A stretch of 64,000 nt of DNA from Glaciecola amylolytica (GCA_003856375.1 CP034120.1:1116001-1180000); one strand, 5' to 3'; positions 24,644 to 34,538 are shown, numbered from the stretch's first letter. The notes: generated from the letters alone by a model not told the origin. Program-made: numbers and translations.

Positions 24644-25357
24644 GTGACGCGAGCTGTTGTAATTATACCAACTTATAACGAAAAGGAGAATGTTGAGCGA
24701 ATGGCTCAGGCAGTTATGAATTTGCCGGTTTCAATAGACATTCTTTTTGTTGATGACAATTCCCCTGATGGAACAGCAGCAATTATCCGCGATCTGATGG
24801 AGCAATTCCCCAACCGGATTTTTCTCGAAGAAAGACAAGGCAAGCTAGGACTTGGTACGGCTTATATTCACGGATTCAAATGGTCTTTGAAGAAGGAATA
24901 CGATTACATTTTCGAGATGGATTGTGATTTCTCTCATAATCCGCTGGATTTGCCGAGATTATTGGCGGCTTGTACGGAAAAAGGCGCTGATGTAAGTATT
25001 GGCTCGCGGTATACAAAAGGAGGGAAGGTACAAAACTGGCCTTTAGGACGGATTTTGATGTCTTACTTCGCTTCGGTTTATGTGCGGATGATTCTTTTTA
25101 TCGGAATTGCTGACACAACGGCCGGCTTCATGTGCTACTCAAGCAAAGTTTTAAAAGCAATTGATCTGGACAATATTCACTTCAAAGGATATGCTTTCCA
25201 GATCGAGATGAAATATGCGGCAAAACGCAAAGGATTTAAAATCATCGAAGTTCCGATTACATTCATTGACAGACAATTCGGAGAGTCCAAAATGTCGTCA
25301 AGTATTTTCAAAGAAGCCTTCTTTGGAGTTTGGAAAATGAGAAATTTGAAGGTGTAA
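24644..25357 (+). CDS. Polyprenol monophosphomannose synthase-like GT2
   Basis: A 237-residue family 2 glycosyltransferase of the DPM1 type. It has VVIIPTYNEKENVERM, then FVDDNSPDGTA (nucleotide-binding DxN), FEMDCDFSHNP with the catalytic DxD, and GRYTKGG-like SRYTKGG. It would transfer mannose or another sugar to polyprenyl phosphate at the inner face of the membrane. The start is GTG at 24644. It overlaps the dihydroorotase gene by one base (TAATG). Confidence 0.9.
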   Translation: MTRAVVIIPTYNEKENVERMAQAVMNLPVSIDILFVDDNSPDGTAAIIRDLMEQFPNRIFLEERQGKLGLGTAYIHGFKWSLKKEYDYIFEMDCDFSHNPLDLPRLLAACTEKGADVSIGSRYTKGGKVQNWPLGRILMSYFASVYVRMILFIGIADTTAGFMCYSSKVLKAIDLDNIHFKGYAFQIEMKYAAKRKGFKIIEVPITFIDRQFGESKMSSSIFKEAFFGVWKMRNLKV

Positions 25358-26694
25358 TGACAAAGGTTTTATTAAGAGGTGCAACACTCGTAAATGAAGG
25401 AAAAGAGTTTGTAGCGGATGTTTTGATCGAAGGGAAACGCATTTCGAAAATTGCCCCTTCTATTTCCGTTGACGGTTTGGTGGAAGAAATCAACTGTGAA
25501 GGATTGCATTTGCTTCCGGGTTGTATCGACGATCAGGTGCATTTCAGAGAACCGGGATTAACGCATAAAGCAAATATTCAATCGGAATCCAGAGCAGCAG
25601 TTGCAGGAGGAATCACTTCTTTCATGGAAATGCCGAATACTGTTCCGAATACTTTGACACAAGAGCTTTTAGAAGCAAAATATCAGCGCGCATCCGAAGT
25701 TTCTCCGGCAAATTACTCTTTTTTCATGGGGGCTTCGAACGACAACTATGATGAGGTCATGCGTACGGATATCCAGAATGTATGCGGAGTGAAGATTTTT
25801 ATGGGATCTTCTACCGGAAACATGCTGGTGGATAATACCAAAACTCTGGAACACTTGTTTGCCAATGTTCCGATGCTCATTGCAACGCACTGTGAAGATG
25901 AAGCTACGATCCGGCAGAATCTCGAATTATACAAAGAAAAATACGGAGAAGATATTCCCATGTCGGCTCACCCGCTGATCAGAAACGCGGAAGCTTGTTA
26001 TTTGTCTTCATCCAAAGCTGTTGAATTAGCTAAAAAGAACAATACACGTCTGCATATTCTGCATATTTCAACGGGAATCGAGACTGAACTTTTCCGGAAC
26101 GATATTCCTTTGGAACAAAAACGCATTACAGCTGAAGCTTGTGTGCACCACTTATGGTTCTCCGATGCGGATTATGATAGCAAAGGTGCGTGGATCAAAT
26201 GGAATCCGGCGGTGAAAACAGCAGTAGACAGAGAACAAATCTGGAAAGCACTTTTAGACAATAGAATTGATGTGATTGCAACAGATCACGCGCCTCATAC
26301 AATCGAAGAAAAACAACAGAAATACCTGCAGGCTCCATCCGGTGGACCTTTGGTTCAACATGCTTTACTTGCGATGCTGGATGCTTCTGCAGAAGGTAAA
26401 ATTCCGTTGGTGCGTGTGGCTGAGAAAATGGCTCATGCAGTAGCTGTTTGTTTTCAGATCAAAGACCGCGGATTTATCCGGGAAGGTTATTTTGCGGATT
26501 TGGTATTGGTAGATCTGAAAAAGAAAACAACTGTTACCAAAGATTCCCTGTTCTACCAATGCGGATGGTCACCATTCGAAGGAACGACTTTCTCATCATC
26601 TGTTGAGAAAACCTTTGTGAATGGAGAGATCGTTTATGAAAACGGACAATTGACCGGAATTCAGAACGGAGAACGATTAACATTCAATCGATGA
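25357..26694 (+). CDS. pyrC: Dihydroorotase
   Basis: A 445-residue amidohydrolase of pyrimidine synthesis (carbamoyl-aspartate to dihydroorotate). The metal-site motif is DQVHFREPGLTHKAN, then GGITSFMEMPNT, the lysine region VKIFMGSSTGN, HCED and the DHAPHT motif near the end. The ATG at 25357 overlaps the preceding stop by one base; an upstream TTG lies inside the glycosyltransferase gene. The DUF4296 gene overlaps its end by 4 nt. Confidence 0.93.
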   Translation: MTKVLLRGATLVNEGKEFVADVLIEGKRISKIAPSISVDGLVEEINCEGLHLLPGCIDDQVHFREPGLTHKANIQSESRAAVAGGITSFMEMPNTVPNTLTQELLEAKYQRASEVSPANYSFFMGASNDNYDEVMRTDIQNVCGVKIFMGSSTGNMLVDNTKTLEHLFANVPMLIATHCEDEATIRQNLELYKEKYGEDIPMSAHPLIRNAEACYLSSSKAVELAKKNNTRLHILHISTGIETELFRNDIPLEQKRITAEACVHHLWFSDADYDSKGAWIKWNPAVKTAVDREQIWKALLDNRIDVIATDHAPHTIEEKQQKYLQAPSGGPLVQHALLAMLDASAEGKIPLVRVAEKMAHAVAVCFQIKDRGFIREGYFADLVLVDLKKKTTVTKDSLFYQCGWSPFEGTTFSSSVEKTFVNGEIVYENGQLTGIQNGERLTFNR

Positions 26695-27065
26695 GAATAG
26701 GTTTGTTCATATTGCTTTTGCTCACACTTCAATCTTGTGATGAAGGACTAAAAGGTTTGGACAAACCGGATAATTTGATTCCGAAGGAACAGATGATTGA
26801 CGTTATGACAGACATGCTCATTTTGGAAGGTCATATTCAAAATACTTACTCAACAGTTAATCGCTATTACAAAGTAATGACTGCATCAGGAAGAGATTAC
26901 CTGAAAACGAAAGGAATTACTGAAAAACAATACGAAGATTCGTTCATTTACTACAACAGCAACCAGTTGGAGTACAAAGAAATTCTGGATAAGGTCATGG
27001 ATCGTTTACAGAAAGAATCGATCGAAATGCAGAAAAAAACGACTGTTAATGACAGTTTGAAGTGA
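26691..27065 (+). CDS. DUF4296 lipoprotein
   Basis: A 124-residue protein with lipobox LLTLQSC (Cys16) and the DUF4296 core IPKEQMIDVMTDMLILEGHIQNTY, then YYKVMTASGRDYLKTKGIT. The role is unknown. In many Bacteroidota it follows a glycosyltransferase and dihydroorotase exactly as here. It overlaps pyrC by 4 nt and the minus-strand gene at its 3' end by 20 nt. Confidence 0.85.
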   Translation: MRIGLFILLLLTLQSCDEGLKGLDKPDNLIPKEQMIDVMTDMLILEGHIQNTYSTVNRYYKVMTASGRDYLKTKGITEKQYEDSFIYYNSNQLEYKEILDKVMDRLQKESIEMQKKTTVNDSLK

Positions 27066-27756
27066 TCTGACTCATTAATTTTCTGAATTCGGAATGGTAA
27101 AGTGTTTCGTTAAACCACACTTTTTGATTTTGAAGAACACAATTCCACCAGCCATAACGCAAAACTTCGATTCTTGCCCATAATTCCTGATCAGTGCTAT
27201 TCCAGTTTTTTTCGAAAGACCGGATGATCGGATCAGGATCCAAAGCTTCGGCAACTTCTTTGTCGTGAATTTCTTTCCAAAGAGCCAATAAGGTTTTTCC
27301 GCCCTTTTCCAATGCCGAAACATAGCGGGAACATTCTTTGCCATACGGCGTTCCTTTCAAAGCCTTCGGATCTGTGAGCGCAATCACGGCCTTCTCTCTT
27401 AAAAGACATTGCTCTTTCAAATCAGCAGCTTTTGCTTTTTTGATATTTGCCCAGTAGGCTCCTTTCGGATATTCCATTGCTTCCAGCTCTTTCTGAAAAT
27501 TTTCACATTCAAAACGGATGTTTTTTACCTTTAAAAAGGCGGTGTCTTTCGGTTGAAATGCCAAAAATGGCTGACTCAGTTCCGATGCCTGAATCAAAGT
27601 ATAATGAGCATTCTGAACTTGCAGATAACTTGCTTTCGTAGTGTCGATCGTTGCGCCAAACAAACAGGAACCTTCAAACCATTCGAAAACTTCCTGAGCT
27701 TTTGCCGTAGAAGCAAGTGTGAAAAGAAGGGTAAGAGATAACAAGAACTTTTTCAT
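27046..27756 (-). CDS. Exported hypothetical protein
   Basis: A 236-residue protein with signal peptide [20 protein letters not shown]. The mature part has an evenly charged, helical-looking body with several cysteines (ECENF, EQCLL, KECSRY, NCVL, SNCH), possibly disulfides. No family recognised. It starts inside the ruvC stop (ATGA), so it is cotranscribed with ruvC, and its end runs 20 nt into the convergent DUF4296 gene. Confidence 0.65.
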   Translation of the reverse strand: MKKFLLSLTLLFTLASTAKAQEVFEWFEGSCLFGATIDTTKASYLQVQNAHYTLIQASELSQPFLAFQPKDTAFLKVKNIRFECENFQKELEAMEYPKGAYWANIKKAKAADLKEQCLLREKAVIALTDPKALKGTPYGKECSRYVSALEKGGKTLLALWKEIHDKEVAEALDPDPIIRSFEKNWNSTDQELWARIEVLRYGWWNCVLQNQKVWFNETLYHSEFRKLMSQITSNCH

Positions 27757-28310
27757 CTGATTTTTCTATCCGGGTTTTTACTTATGAAACTGGTCCAGCT
27801 GTTTCCTTTCGTTTTGTTGTTTTCACCGATTCCTTTGGAGAAATGATGACAGACAGCTGCTGCCAAACCATCCGTTGCATCCAGGTATTTCGGAAGCTCG
27901 TCGAATTTCAGAAGCGTCTGAAGCATTGCGGCCACCTGCTCTTTTGAAGCGTTTCCGTTTCCTGTAATGGCTTGTTTGATGCGTTTCGGAGTATATTCTT
28001 CATAAGGAATATTTCTGCGAAGTGAAGCAGCAATGGCAACTCCCTGGGCGCGGCCCAGTTTCAGCATGGATTGAACATTCTTTCCGAAGAAAGGCGCTTC
28101 AATGGCCATTTCATCGGGTTTGTATTCTTCCATCAAACCATCAAGACGATCAAAAATCCGTTTCAACTTATCCGGCTGGTTATCGAGTTTACTTAATTGA
28201 ATAATTCCAAAGTTGAGCATCTCAATTTTCGTGCCTTTAATATGAATTAAACCATATCCTAACACCGTTGTTCCGGGGTCAATCCCTAAAATTATTTTAT
28301 CTTCGGCCAT
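27753..28310 (-). CDS. ruvC: Holliday junction endonuclease RuvC
   Basis: A 185-residue resolvase. The start is the ATG at 28310, giving [14 protein letters not shown]. The frame remains open for 99 codons further upstream, but that extension overlaps the divergent gene and looks non-coding. Acidic catalytic residues are D11 (GIDPG), E71 (AIEAPF) and D144/D147 (DATDGLAAA with HH following). It cleaves Holliday junctions with RuvAB. A 4-nt overlap couples it to the exported protein gene. Confidence 0.95.
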   Translation of the reverse strand: MAEDKIILGIDPGTTVLGYGLIHIKGTKIEMLNFGIIQLSKLDNQPDKLKRIFDRLDGLMEEYKPDEMAIEAPFFGKNVQSMLKLGRAQGVAIAASLRRNIPYEEYTPKRIKQAITGNGNASKEQVAAMLQTLLKFDELPKYLDATDGLAAAVCHHFSKGIGENNKTKGNSWTSFISKNPDRKIR

Positions 28311-29232
28311 GCAAATGAAAGAGGAGCTTAAAACTACTAAAAAACGAGCTGGTTTAATGACATTCATCAAATTATTGGTGTTTGTTGCCGTGATTTGGAG
28401 TTTGGTTGTACAATTGGCCAAAGTGGACTGGGAGCATGCAACGGGATTGGAAATCAAACATTGGTGGGCACTGGTTTTAGCCTTTTTGTTACTGATTCCG
28501 AATCTTTGGCTGGAGTTCCTGAAATGGAAAAGAATTACCAGACCATTGAACGTTGACATCAAATTGATTAAAAATGCTTTTTGGGCGGGAGTTGCTTCCG
28601 GATTCATGTCTCCGAACGGCTGGGGAAATTTCCTGGGACGTTTGATCTTCTTCCAAAAACGCGAAACGATTTACATCATTTTCTCAACGGCATTGGCAAA
28701 TCTCAGTCAGCTAATCCCGACTTTGTTATTCGGTCTTTTTGCTGCTTTGGTCACATATGGAAATTCCAATTCGGTGTGGATTGCAACGGCTTCAGGGTCA
28801 TTGATCATTCTTGCCGGATACTTTTACGGCGATTACCTTTTACCTAAAAAAAGAAGTTCTTTTACCTTTGTCAGAAGGCTTCAGAGTATCCGTGGAAGAT
28901 ACCAGAATCTGAAATGGCCTTTCCTGGCTTTTTCCCTGATTCGTTTTGTGGTTTTCAGTCTGCAATACGTGCTTTTGTTTGTGGCTTTCGGATACGAAGA
29001 TTTTTGGTTTTTACTGATCAATGTCTGGCTGATCTATTTGTTCACCTCATTTGTACCGTCATTGTGGTCGGGAAAGGTTCTGATCCGCGAAACAGCAGCC
29101 TTGTTTGTGTTTTCAGGAACCATTGTTTCTGCTCCCGACGTCATTGTGTCGAGCATTATTATTTACCTCATAAACATAGCTTTACCGGCATTTATGAGTA
29201 GCTTTATCTGGTTGCCAAAAAGAAAAAAGTAA
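28309..29232 (+). CDS. Lysylphosphatidylglycerol synthase TM region (LPG_synthase_TM) protein
   Basis: A 307-residue membrane protein with about eight hydrophobic segments of the LPG_synthase_TM/UPF0104 family. It has the motif-like [15 protein letters not shown] and [19 protein letters not shown]. It lacks the cytosolic synthase domain, so it resembles the flippase part of MprF; the substrate is unknown. Its ATG shares two bases with the ruvC start codon on the other strand, and an alternative ATG lies at 28315. The glycosyltransferase begins 4 bp after its stop, suggesting a shared envelope role. Confidence 0.88.
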   Translation: MQMKEELKTTKKRAGLMTFIKLLVFVAVIWSLVVQLAKVDWEHATGLEIKHWWALVLAFLLLIPNLWLEFLKWKRITRPLNVDIKLIKNAFWAGVASGFMSPNGWGNFLGRLIFFQKRETIYIIFSTALANLSQLIPTLLFGLFAALVTYGNSNSVWIATASGSLIILAGYFYGDYLLPKKRSSFTFVRRLQSIRGRYQNLKWPFLAFSLIRFVVFSLQYVLLFVAFGYEDFWFLLINVWLIYLFTSFVPSLWSGKVLIRETAALFVFSGTIVSAPDVIVSSIIIYLINIALPAFMSSFIWLPKRKK

Positions 29233-29236
29233 ACAT

Positions 29237-30310
29237 ATGTGGTTGATCGGTTCCTGGGTACTCATTTATATGCTTTCGATTCTGACATTGTTGTTTGGGG
29301 TGAATCGTTTGAGAATCAGCCGCAGCACAAAGAAAATGATGGCGATCGATGAAATTTCGGTGGTGATTCCATTCAGAAATGAGTCGCACAATCTGGAAGC
29401 CTTTATGGAATGCATTTATGCCCAGAAATATCAGCCTGCACAATGGATTTTTGTAAATGACCATTCATCGGATTCTTATCTCGACCTCTTTAAGAAAATG
29501 GATGAATTCCCGATTCGCTTATTGCATTTACCGGAAGAACAACGTGGAAAAAAACGCGCTATTCGTTTCGGAATGGATCATGTGCGAACGGAATATTGCC
29601 TGACAATGGATGCAGACGTGGAATTCGGAAAAGATTACATGAAATCCATGCTGATGCTGCCGGAAGCTGAATTGATCATTCTTCCCGTTGAAATGACCGG
29701 GAAAAAGTGGTGGCAATCGTTTTTTACGATAGAATATCTGTTCACGAATCTGTTGAACAAAGGAATTTCGGGATGGGCAAGGCCGGTGAATTGCAGCGGT
29801 GCGAACTTGTTGATTCACGTTTCAAGTTTCGATGAGGTCGACGATATTGAAGATCACGATCACATTTTAAGTGGAGACGATATTTATACCTTGCGTGCTT
29901 TTCGTGCTTCGGGAAAACGAATCGAAATTGTAGAGAATGAAGCATTGAAAGTGGAAACGGAAACTCCTGAAACGCTTTCGGAAGTGATGGAACAACGGGT
30001 TCGATGGCTGGGAAAAACAAACCATGTAGCCGATCAGTTGAATAATTTTCTGGGAATTTGGGCTGTTGGTCTGCATTTGTACTATTTCTTATTGTTGATC
30101 ATTACCTTTTTTGCCGGAGTTTACTGGCTGACTTTTTTGTTGGCTGCATTCAAATTCGGAATGGATTTCATGTTGGTGAAAATGGATAAAAAGAAGCCGG
30201 GCAGTTTCGATCTGATTGGTTTGGGCTTGTTTGAATTGTTCTATCCCGTTTACCTCTTCGCATTACTTGCCTATCTGATGGTTTCCCAACCGGAGTGGAA
30301 AGGGAGATAA
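29237..30310 (+). CDS. Processive GT2 glycosyltransferase (cellulose/PNAG synthase-like)
   Basis: A 357-residue protein. It has an N-terminal membrane segment, a GT-A domain with VNDHSSD, TMDADVE, SGDDIYTL and QRVRWLG (the D, DxD, D, QxxRW set of processive synthases), and two or three C-terminal membrane segments. It would use a nucleotide sugar to elongate or decorate a surface polymer or lipid. Its gene is cotranscribed with the LPG_synthase_TM gene. Product unknown. Confidence 0.88.
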   Translation: MWLIGSWVLIYMLSILTLLFGVNRLRISRSTKKMMAIDEISVVIPFRNESHNLEAFMECIYAQKYQPAQWIFVNDHSSDSYLDLFKKMDEFPIRLLHLPEEQRGKKRAIRFGMDHVRTEYCLTMDADVEFGKDYMKSMLMLPEAELIILPVEMTGKKWWQSFFTIEYLFTNLLNKGISGWARPVNCSGANLLIHVSSFDEVDDIEDHDHILSGDDIYTLRAFRASGKRIEIVENEALKVETETPETLSEVMEQRVRWLGKTNHVADQLNNFLGIWAVGLHLYYFLLLIITFFAGVYWLTFLLAAFKFGMDFMLVKMDKKKPGSFDLIGLGLFELFYPVYLFALLAYLMVSQPEWKGR

Positions 30311-30461
30311 GTTCCTTTTTATTTAAATCACTTGTCCGGGATACTGAAAAATTTGTTTTTACTGAGAATCGAATAGAAGACACAGGAAGTATCCCTTTAT
30401 TTTAGGTCTTTTTAATAAATGACAGCTTCATTTCTGTGTAATTTTAGGGAAATAGTCAAAT

Positions 30462-32903
30462 TTGGAAAATTCAAAACGATTTACTCAAACAACCCGTGGC
30501 AAGCTCGTTTTGGCTTTTGTCTTGGTTTTATGCGTCTCTCTGCTCACCTGGATTGTTAATCGGAGTGCGTTTGACCGCATCAATAACGTGGTTGAGAATC
30601 TGACAAAACCCAATAATCGTCTGGACGCGTTGAATGATCTTCAAATGGAACTTGGCCGCCTGAATGATTTTTATAGAGTCGAAGCTTTGCAGAATCGTTA
30701 TAAAACTTCCGATAATTACGATACTCGAATCGGACAGATCTCCCAAAAACTAAATCAACTGAAGGATTCTTTTGCTTCGGATCCCACGCAGGTAGAGCGT
30801 TTGATTCAGGTGGATTCCATTTTCAATCAGCGGAACAAACTTTTTGACAAATATCTGAAGATCCGCTATAATTATTTGAATAATGGTAGGGTAGACCGCC
30901 AGTTTGAAGAATTGGCAGATAAGATTGATGAGGAAAATCTAAAAATAGATACGAACGTCGTTACAACCGAAAAGCAAACAAAGACGACAACTTATTACAG
31001 CCCGACTCCCAAGGAAGAGAAACCGGCAAAAAAGCGATTTTTCAGAAAGAAGAAGGAAGTTGAAAAGGAATTGAAACCCTATGTTGTCGTTGAAGAGAAT
31101 CTGAAAGTACATGTGGATACCTTAGCTGTGGCGCAAAAGAAAGACAGTATTCTCGAAAATATCCGTATTTCGTTGGATGAGGTTGAATTGGAACGAAATA
31201 CCGGGCGAAGGTTTCTCCAAAAACAAGAGTTAATCCTGATCAAGAGCAATGAAATCCTGTTTAACCGCTTATTGGAATTGATTGACGAGGTGAAAAATGA
31301 AGAACGGATGGATACTGAGATCAATTCGGGGATTTCCATTCAGATTGCCAGGGAAACTATTTCATTCACGAAAATATTGACGCTGATTTTTGTTTTGGTG
31401 GCTTTTGTATTGATCGTGTTTATTATCGGAGATATTTCCAAATTCAACCGTTATCGGAAACAATTGGAAGCATCCCGCGCGGAAGCTGAATTTCACAGTC
31501 AGGCAAAACAGCGCTTTTTGTCCAATATGAGTCACGAAATCCGCTCACCGCTTCAAACGATTGTCGGATATTCGGAGCTGATGCTGCAGGAAGAAAAGTA
31601 TGATTCTTCCAAGGTTGAAGTCATTTCGAATGCTTCGGAACATTTGCTGCGGGTGGTGAATGAAATTCTCGATTATTCGCGGATTATATCTTCGAACTTC
31701 GCTATTGATAAGAAAGCCTTTGATCTGGAAGAAGTTCTTGCTGAAGTAGTGGATTTATCTGCTTTTCAATGCCGTCACAAAGGAATTCAATGGAAGTTTC
31801 ATTCCGATCAGTTGGAAACAGGTTCCCGGATTGTTTCTGACCCTTTTCGCCTGAAACAGATTCTGATCAATGTGCTCAATAATGCAGTGAAATTCACACA
31901 GGAAGGAGTGGTTTCTTTTGAGGTGAAAATGAAAGAACATGCGAACAAACTGGATGTGGATTTTGTTGTTTCGGATACCGGAATCGGAATGAGCTCTTCT
32001 GATCTGAAAGTGGTGTTTCAGCAATTTGAGCAGGCAAAAAATGCTCCTGTTCAATCCGGAACTGGTTTGGGACTCAGCATTGTGAAAGAATTGGTAGAAG
32101 CTTTGAAAGGAAAGCTGCAGGTGAAAAGTCAATTGGATGAAGGAACGGAATTTACGATCCGCTTTTGCTTCGAAAAGGATAAAAGTGAGCAGGAATCGGT
32201 TGAAAAGACAATAGAAACCGCGCTTCAAGTGGACGGTGTTATTTGGGTGGTGGATGACGATCCGGTGATTCTGAAATTGTGTGAGCATTTATTGGCAAAA
32301 AAACAACTGGAATTCCGCAGTTTTAGTAATCCGGAAGATCTGTTGGAAGCTCCGTGGGACGAACGGGTGAAATTGATTTTCGCCGATGTGCGGATGCCGG
32401 GAATAAGCGGAATTGATTTGTGCAATCAACTCAGAAAACGCGGACATAAGAATGTGAAAATCGTTGCACTTACGGCTCAGGTATTGCCGGATGAGAAAGA
32501 ACTGTTTTTGAGCAGTGGTTTTGACGGAATTGTATTGAAACCGTTCAAAAGTCAGGAGTTTTATGAACCGATTCGGGAGATTTCAGAAAAGGATGCGCAT
32601 TTCGATTTCACAGCGCTCAGAACGCTCATTCCGGATGAGGACGATTTTCAGGAAATCAAAAACCAATTCACCACGGATTCAAAAGAAGATGTGAAAACCA
32701 TTGAAGAAGCATTAAAAACAGGAAATCAGGCGGAATTACTATTGGTTGTTCATCGATTGGCGGGAAGATTCGGGCAAATGGGAGCAAAGGAGCTGGCCCA
32801 CAGATTGAGAAAACTGGAAATGAAATTGAAAGCAGAAGTTTTCGAAACGAATGAAATTGAAGCTGTTTTGCCTGAATTGGAAAAAGCGATTGATAGTATT
32901 TGA
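30462..32903 (+). CDS. Hybrid sensor histidine kinase with receiver and Hpt domains
   Basis: An 813-residue membrane kinase. TM1 is about 14-32 and TM2 about 304-323. The sensor between them is helical and contains a Lys/Pro-rich, disordered insertion (about 175-205). HisKA has H358 (NMSHEI), HATPase has NVLNNAVKF, DTGIGM and GTGLGLSIV, the receiver has D642 (ADVRMPG) and K693, and the Hpt domain has H764 (VVHRLAGRF). It starts with TTG at 30462: a TAG lies three codons upstream and later ATGs would remove TM1. The convergent sigma-54 activator is the likely partner. Confidence 0.93.
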   Translation: MENSKRFTQTTRGKLVLAFVLVLCVSLLTWIVNRSAFDRINNVVENLTKPNNRLDALNDLQMELGRLNDFYRVEALQNRYKTSDNYDTRIGQISQKLNQLKDSFASDPTQVERLIQVDSIFNQRNKLFDKYLKIRYNYLNNGRVDRQFEELADKIDEENLKIDTNVVTTEKQTKTTTYYSPTPKEEKPAKKRFFRKKKEVEKELKPYVVVEENLKVHVDTLAVAQKKDSILENIRISLDEVELERNTGRRFLQKQELILIKSNEILFNRLLELIDEVKNEERMDTEINSGISIQIARETISFTKILTLIFVLVAFVLIVFIIGDISKFNRYRKQLEASRAEAEFHSQAKQRFLSNMSHEIRSPLQTIVGYSELMLQEEKYDSSKVEVISNASEHLLRVVNEILDYSRIISSNFAIDKKAFDLEEVLAEVVDLSAFQCRHKGIQWKFHSDQLETGSRIVSDPFRLKQILINVLNNAVKFTQEGVVSFEVKMKEHANKLDVDFVVSDTGIGMSSSDLKVVFQQFEQAKNAPVQSGTGLGLSIVKELVEALKGKLQVKSQLDEGTEFTIRFCFEKDKSEQESVEKTIETALQVDGVIWVVDDDPVILKLCEHLLAKKQLEFRSFSNPEDLLEAPWDERVKLIFADVRMPGISGIDLCNQLRKRGHKNVKIVALTAQVLPDEKELFLSSGFDGIVLKPFKSQEFYEPIREISEKDAHFDFTALRTLIPDEDDFQEIKNQFTTDSKEDVKTIEEALKTGNQAELLLVVHRLAGRFGQMGAKELAHRLRKLEMKLKAEVFETNEIEAVLPELEKAIDSI

Positions 32904-32983
32904 TAATTTGAATGTCTATTCAAATCCGCTGTATCCGGGATGTTGAGCATAAATGGTAGAATTTCTCAAGTTTGATGATGTTT

Positions 32984-33130
32984 GTTCTTTGCCATTGCCG
33001 CAAAGAACCAAAAGTCTAGACCTGTATTCGAAAATCTGAAAAGTACACGACATTTCGCGAAAGCATTTAAAACTCGTCCGGCAGCTTTGGCTGACGGAAC
33101 TCAAACAACAAATGCTTTTTTTCGCTCCAT
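32984..33130. repeat. Hairpin-rich intergenic repeat-like element
   Basis: A perfect 9-bp hairpin GTTCTTTGC / GCAAAGAAC at 32984-33008 (loop CATTGCC) is followed by a larger imperfect inverted repeat: AAAGCATTT near 33060 against AAATGCTTT near 33110, with CAGC/GCTG at the centre. No gene is seen in the 288 bases between the kinase and the response regulator. Confidence 0.6.
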
Positions 33131-33191
33131 TTGTTCCTTTTTGACGATTTTCAGCATAAGGGTCATCCTGAAATCAGTCGTTCTCGATACT

Positions 33192-34538
33192 CTAGTCCAA
33201 TTGATACTTTTCGATTTTACTGTACAATGTTTTCCGGTCGATGTTGAGCAATTTTGCTGCTTTGGACTTGTTGTATCTGGTTTGAATCAGTGCATTCAGT
33301 ATCGTTTCCCGTTCATTCGTTTCCTGCATCAGTTTCAAATCATTCGGATTGGAAGTTTCGGCACGCAGAATCAATTCTTCCGGTAAGGAATCGATGGTGA
33401 TTTCAGTTCCTTTACTCAGTAAAACCAACCGTTTGATGACATTTCCCAATTCTCTTAAATTTCCGGGCCAATCATATTGCTGGAATATCTGAATAACGTC
33501 TGCCGGAACATGTCTGACATTCCGATCCAATTCTTCGTTGGAACGTTCGATGAAATATTGAATGAATAATTCCAGATCCGCACCCCGATCTCTCAAAGCC
33601 GGCATCTGAATTTTAAACTCATTGATGCGATGGTAAATATCTTCCCGGAAATTTCCCGCTCCGATTTCCTGAAGCAGGTTTTCATTGGTCGCTGTAATCA
33701 AACGAATGTCGATCGGAATATTTTTTCCGCTTCCAACCGGTTCGATGGTTCTTTCCTGCAAGGTTCGCAGGAGTTTGATCTGAACATCGTAGCTGAGATT
33801 TCCGATTTCATCCAGAAAAAGCGTTCCGCCGTTTGCTTTTTCCAACACACCGACCTTATCCTGTAATGCTCCGGTGAAGGAGCCTTTGGCGTGGCCGAAT
33901 AATTCGCTTGCAGCTAATTCTTTGGATAAAACTCCGCAGTCAATGGCTACAAATGAACCTTTGGAACGTTTACTTTGGTTGTGAATCGATCTGGCAACGT
34001 GCTCTTTCCCCGTTCCGCTTTCTCCGATGATCATCACCGACAGATCGGTTGGAGCAACCAGGTCAATGTATTCGTAAAGTTTTTTCGAGATGGCGCTTTC
34101 GCCTTGAATAAAAGATTTGTCTTTGACCTTTTCGTTGGAAGTGCTTGATTTTTTGGTGCTGTTTTCCGGAGTTTCTGTTTTCTTTTGCAGTGCAGCCTGA
34201 ATAACAAGCAGCAACTCATCCGGATTGATTGGTTTGATGATGTATTCAAAAGCGCCGGATTGAATCGATTTTACGGCTGTCCGCACATCGTCAAAACTCG
34301 TAATAATAACTGTTGGAAGCGCAGGGAAGCTGGTTCCCATTTTGGCGATCAGTTCCAACCCGATTCCATCCGGAAGACGGTAGTCCAGAAGCAGCAGATC
34401 GAATTTTTCCGCTTGCAGCAATTTCTCGCCTGCCTGTAAGCCGGATGCCGTACTTATTTCGTATCCCTTTTTGTTGAGAAAAGTTGTAACGATTTTTGAA
34501 AAAGTGGGATCGTCTTCAATTAGCAAGATCTTATTCAA
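33192..34538 (-). CDS. Sigma-54-dependent response regulator (NtrC family)
   Basis: A 448-residue protein. The receiver domain (1-120) has D52 and K102. The AAA+ domain has Walker A GESGTGKEH, GSFTGA at 219-224 (Ser in place of Ala in the sigma-54 contact loop, common in this phylum) and Walker B LFLDE at 240-244. A C-terminal Fis-type HTH (NKSKAAKLLNIDRKTLYSKI) completes it. Phosphorylation would activate sigma-54 promoters. It converges with the hybrid kinase, separated by 288 bp, and the two plausibly form a phosphorelay. Confidence 0.94.
   Translation of the reverse strand: MNKILLIEDDPTFSKIVTTFLNKKGYEISTASGLQAGEKLLQAEKFDLLLLDYRLPDGIGLELIAKMGTSFPALPTVIITSFDDVRTAVKSIQSGAFEYIIKPINPDELLLVIQAALQKKTETPENSTKKSSTSNEKVKDKSFIQGESAISKKLYEYIDLVAPTDLSVMIIGESGTGKEHVARSIHNQSKRSKGSFVAIDCGVLSKELAASELFGHAKGSFTGALQDKVGVLEKANGGTLFLDEIGNLSYDVQIKLLRTLQERTIEPVGSGKNIPIDIRLITATNENLLQEIGAGNFREDIYHRINEFKIQMPALRDRGADLELFIQYFIERSNEELDRNVRHVPADVIQIFQQYDWPGNLRELGNVIKRLVLLSKGTEITIDSLPEELILRAETSNPNDLKLMQETNERETILNALIQTRYNKSKAAKLLNIDRKTLYSKIEKYQLD

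Noticed and set aside
28311-28607. N-terminal extension of the RuvC frame
   Set aside because: RuvC family proteins begin at [13 protein letters not shown]; the extension overlaps a real plus-strand gene and has no domain.
31755-32288. 177-codon minus-strand frame
   Set aside because: Antisense to the hybrid histidine kinase, no motif.
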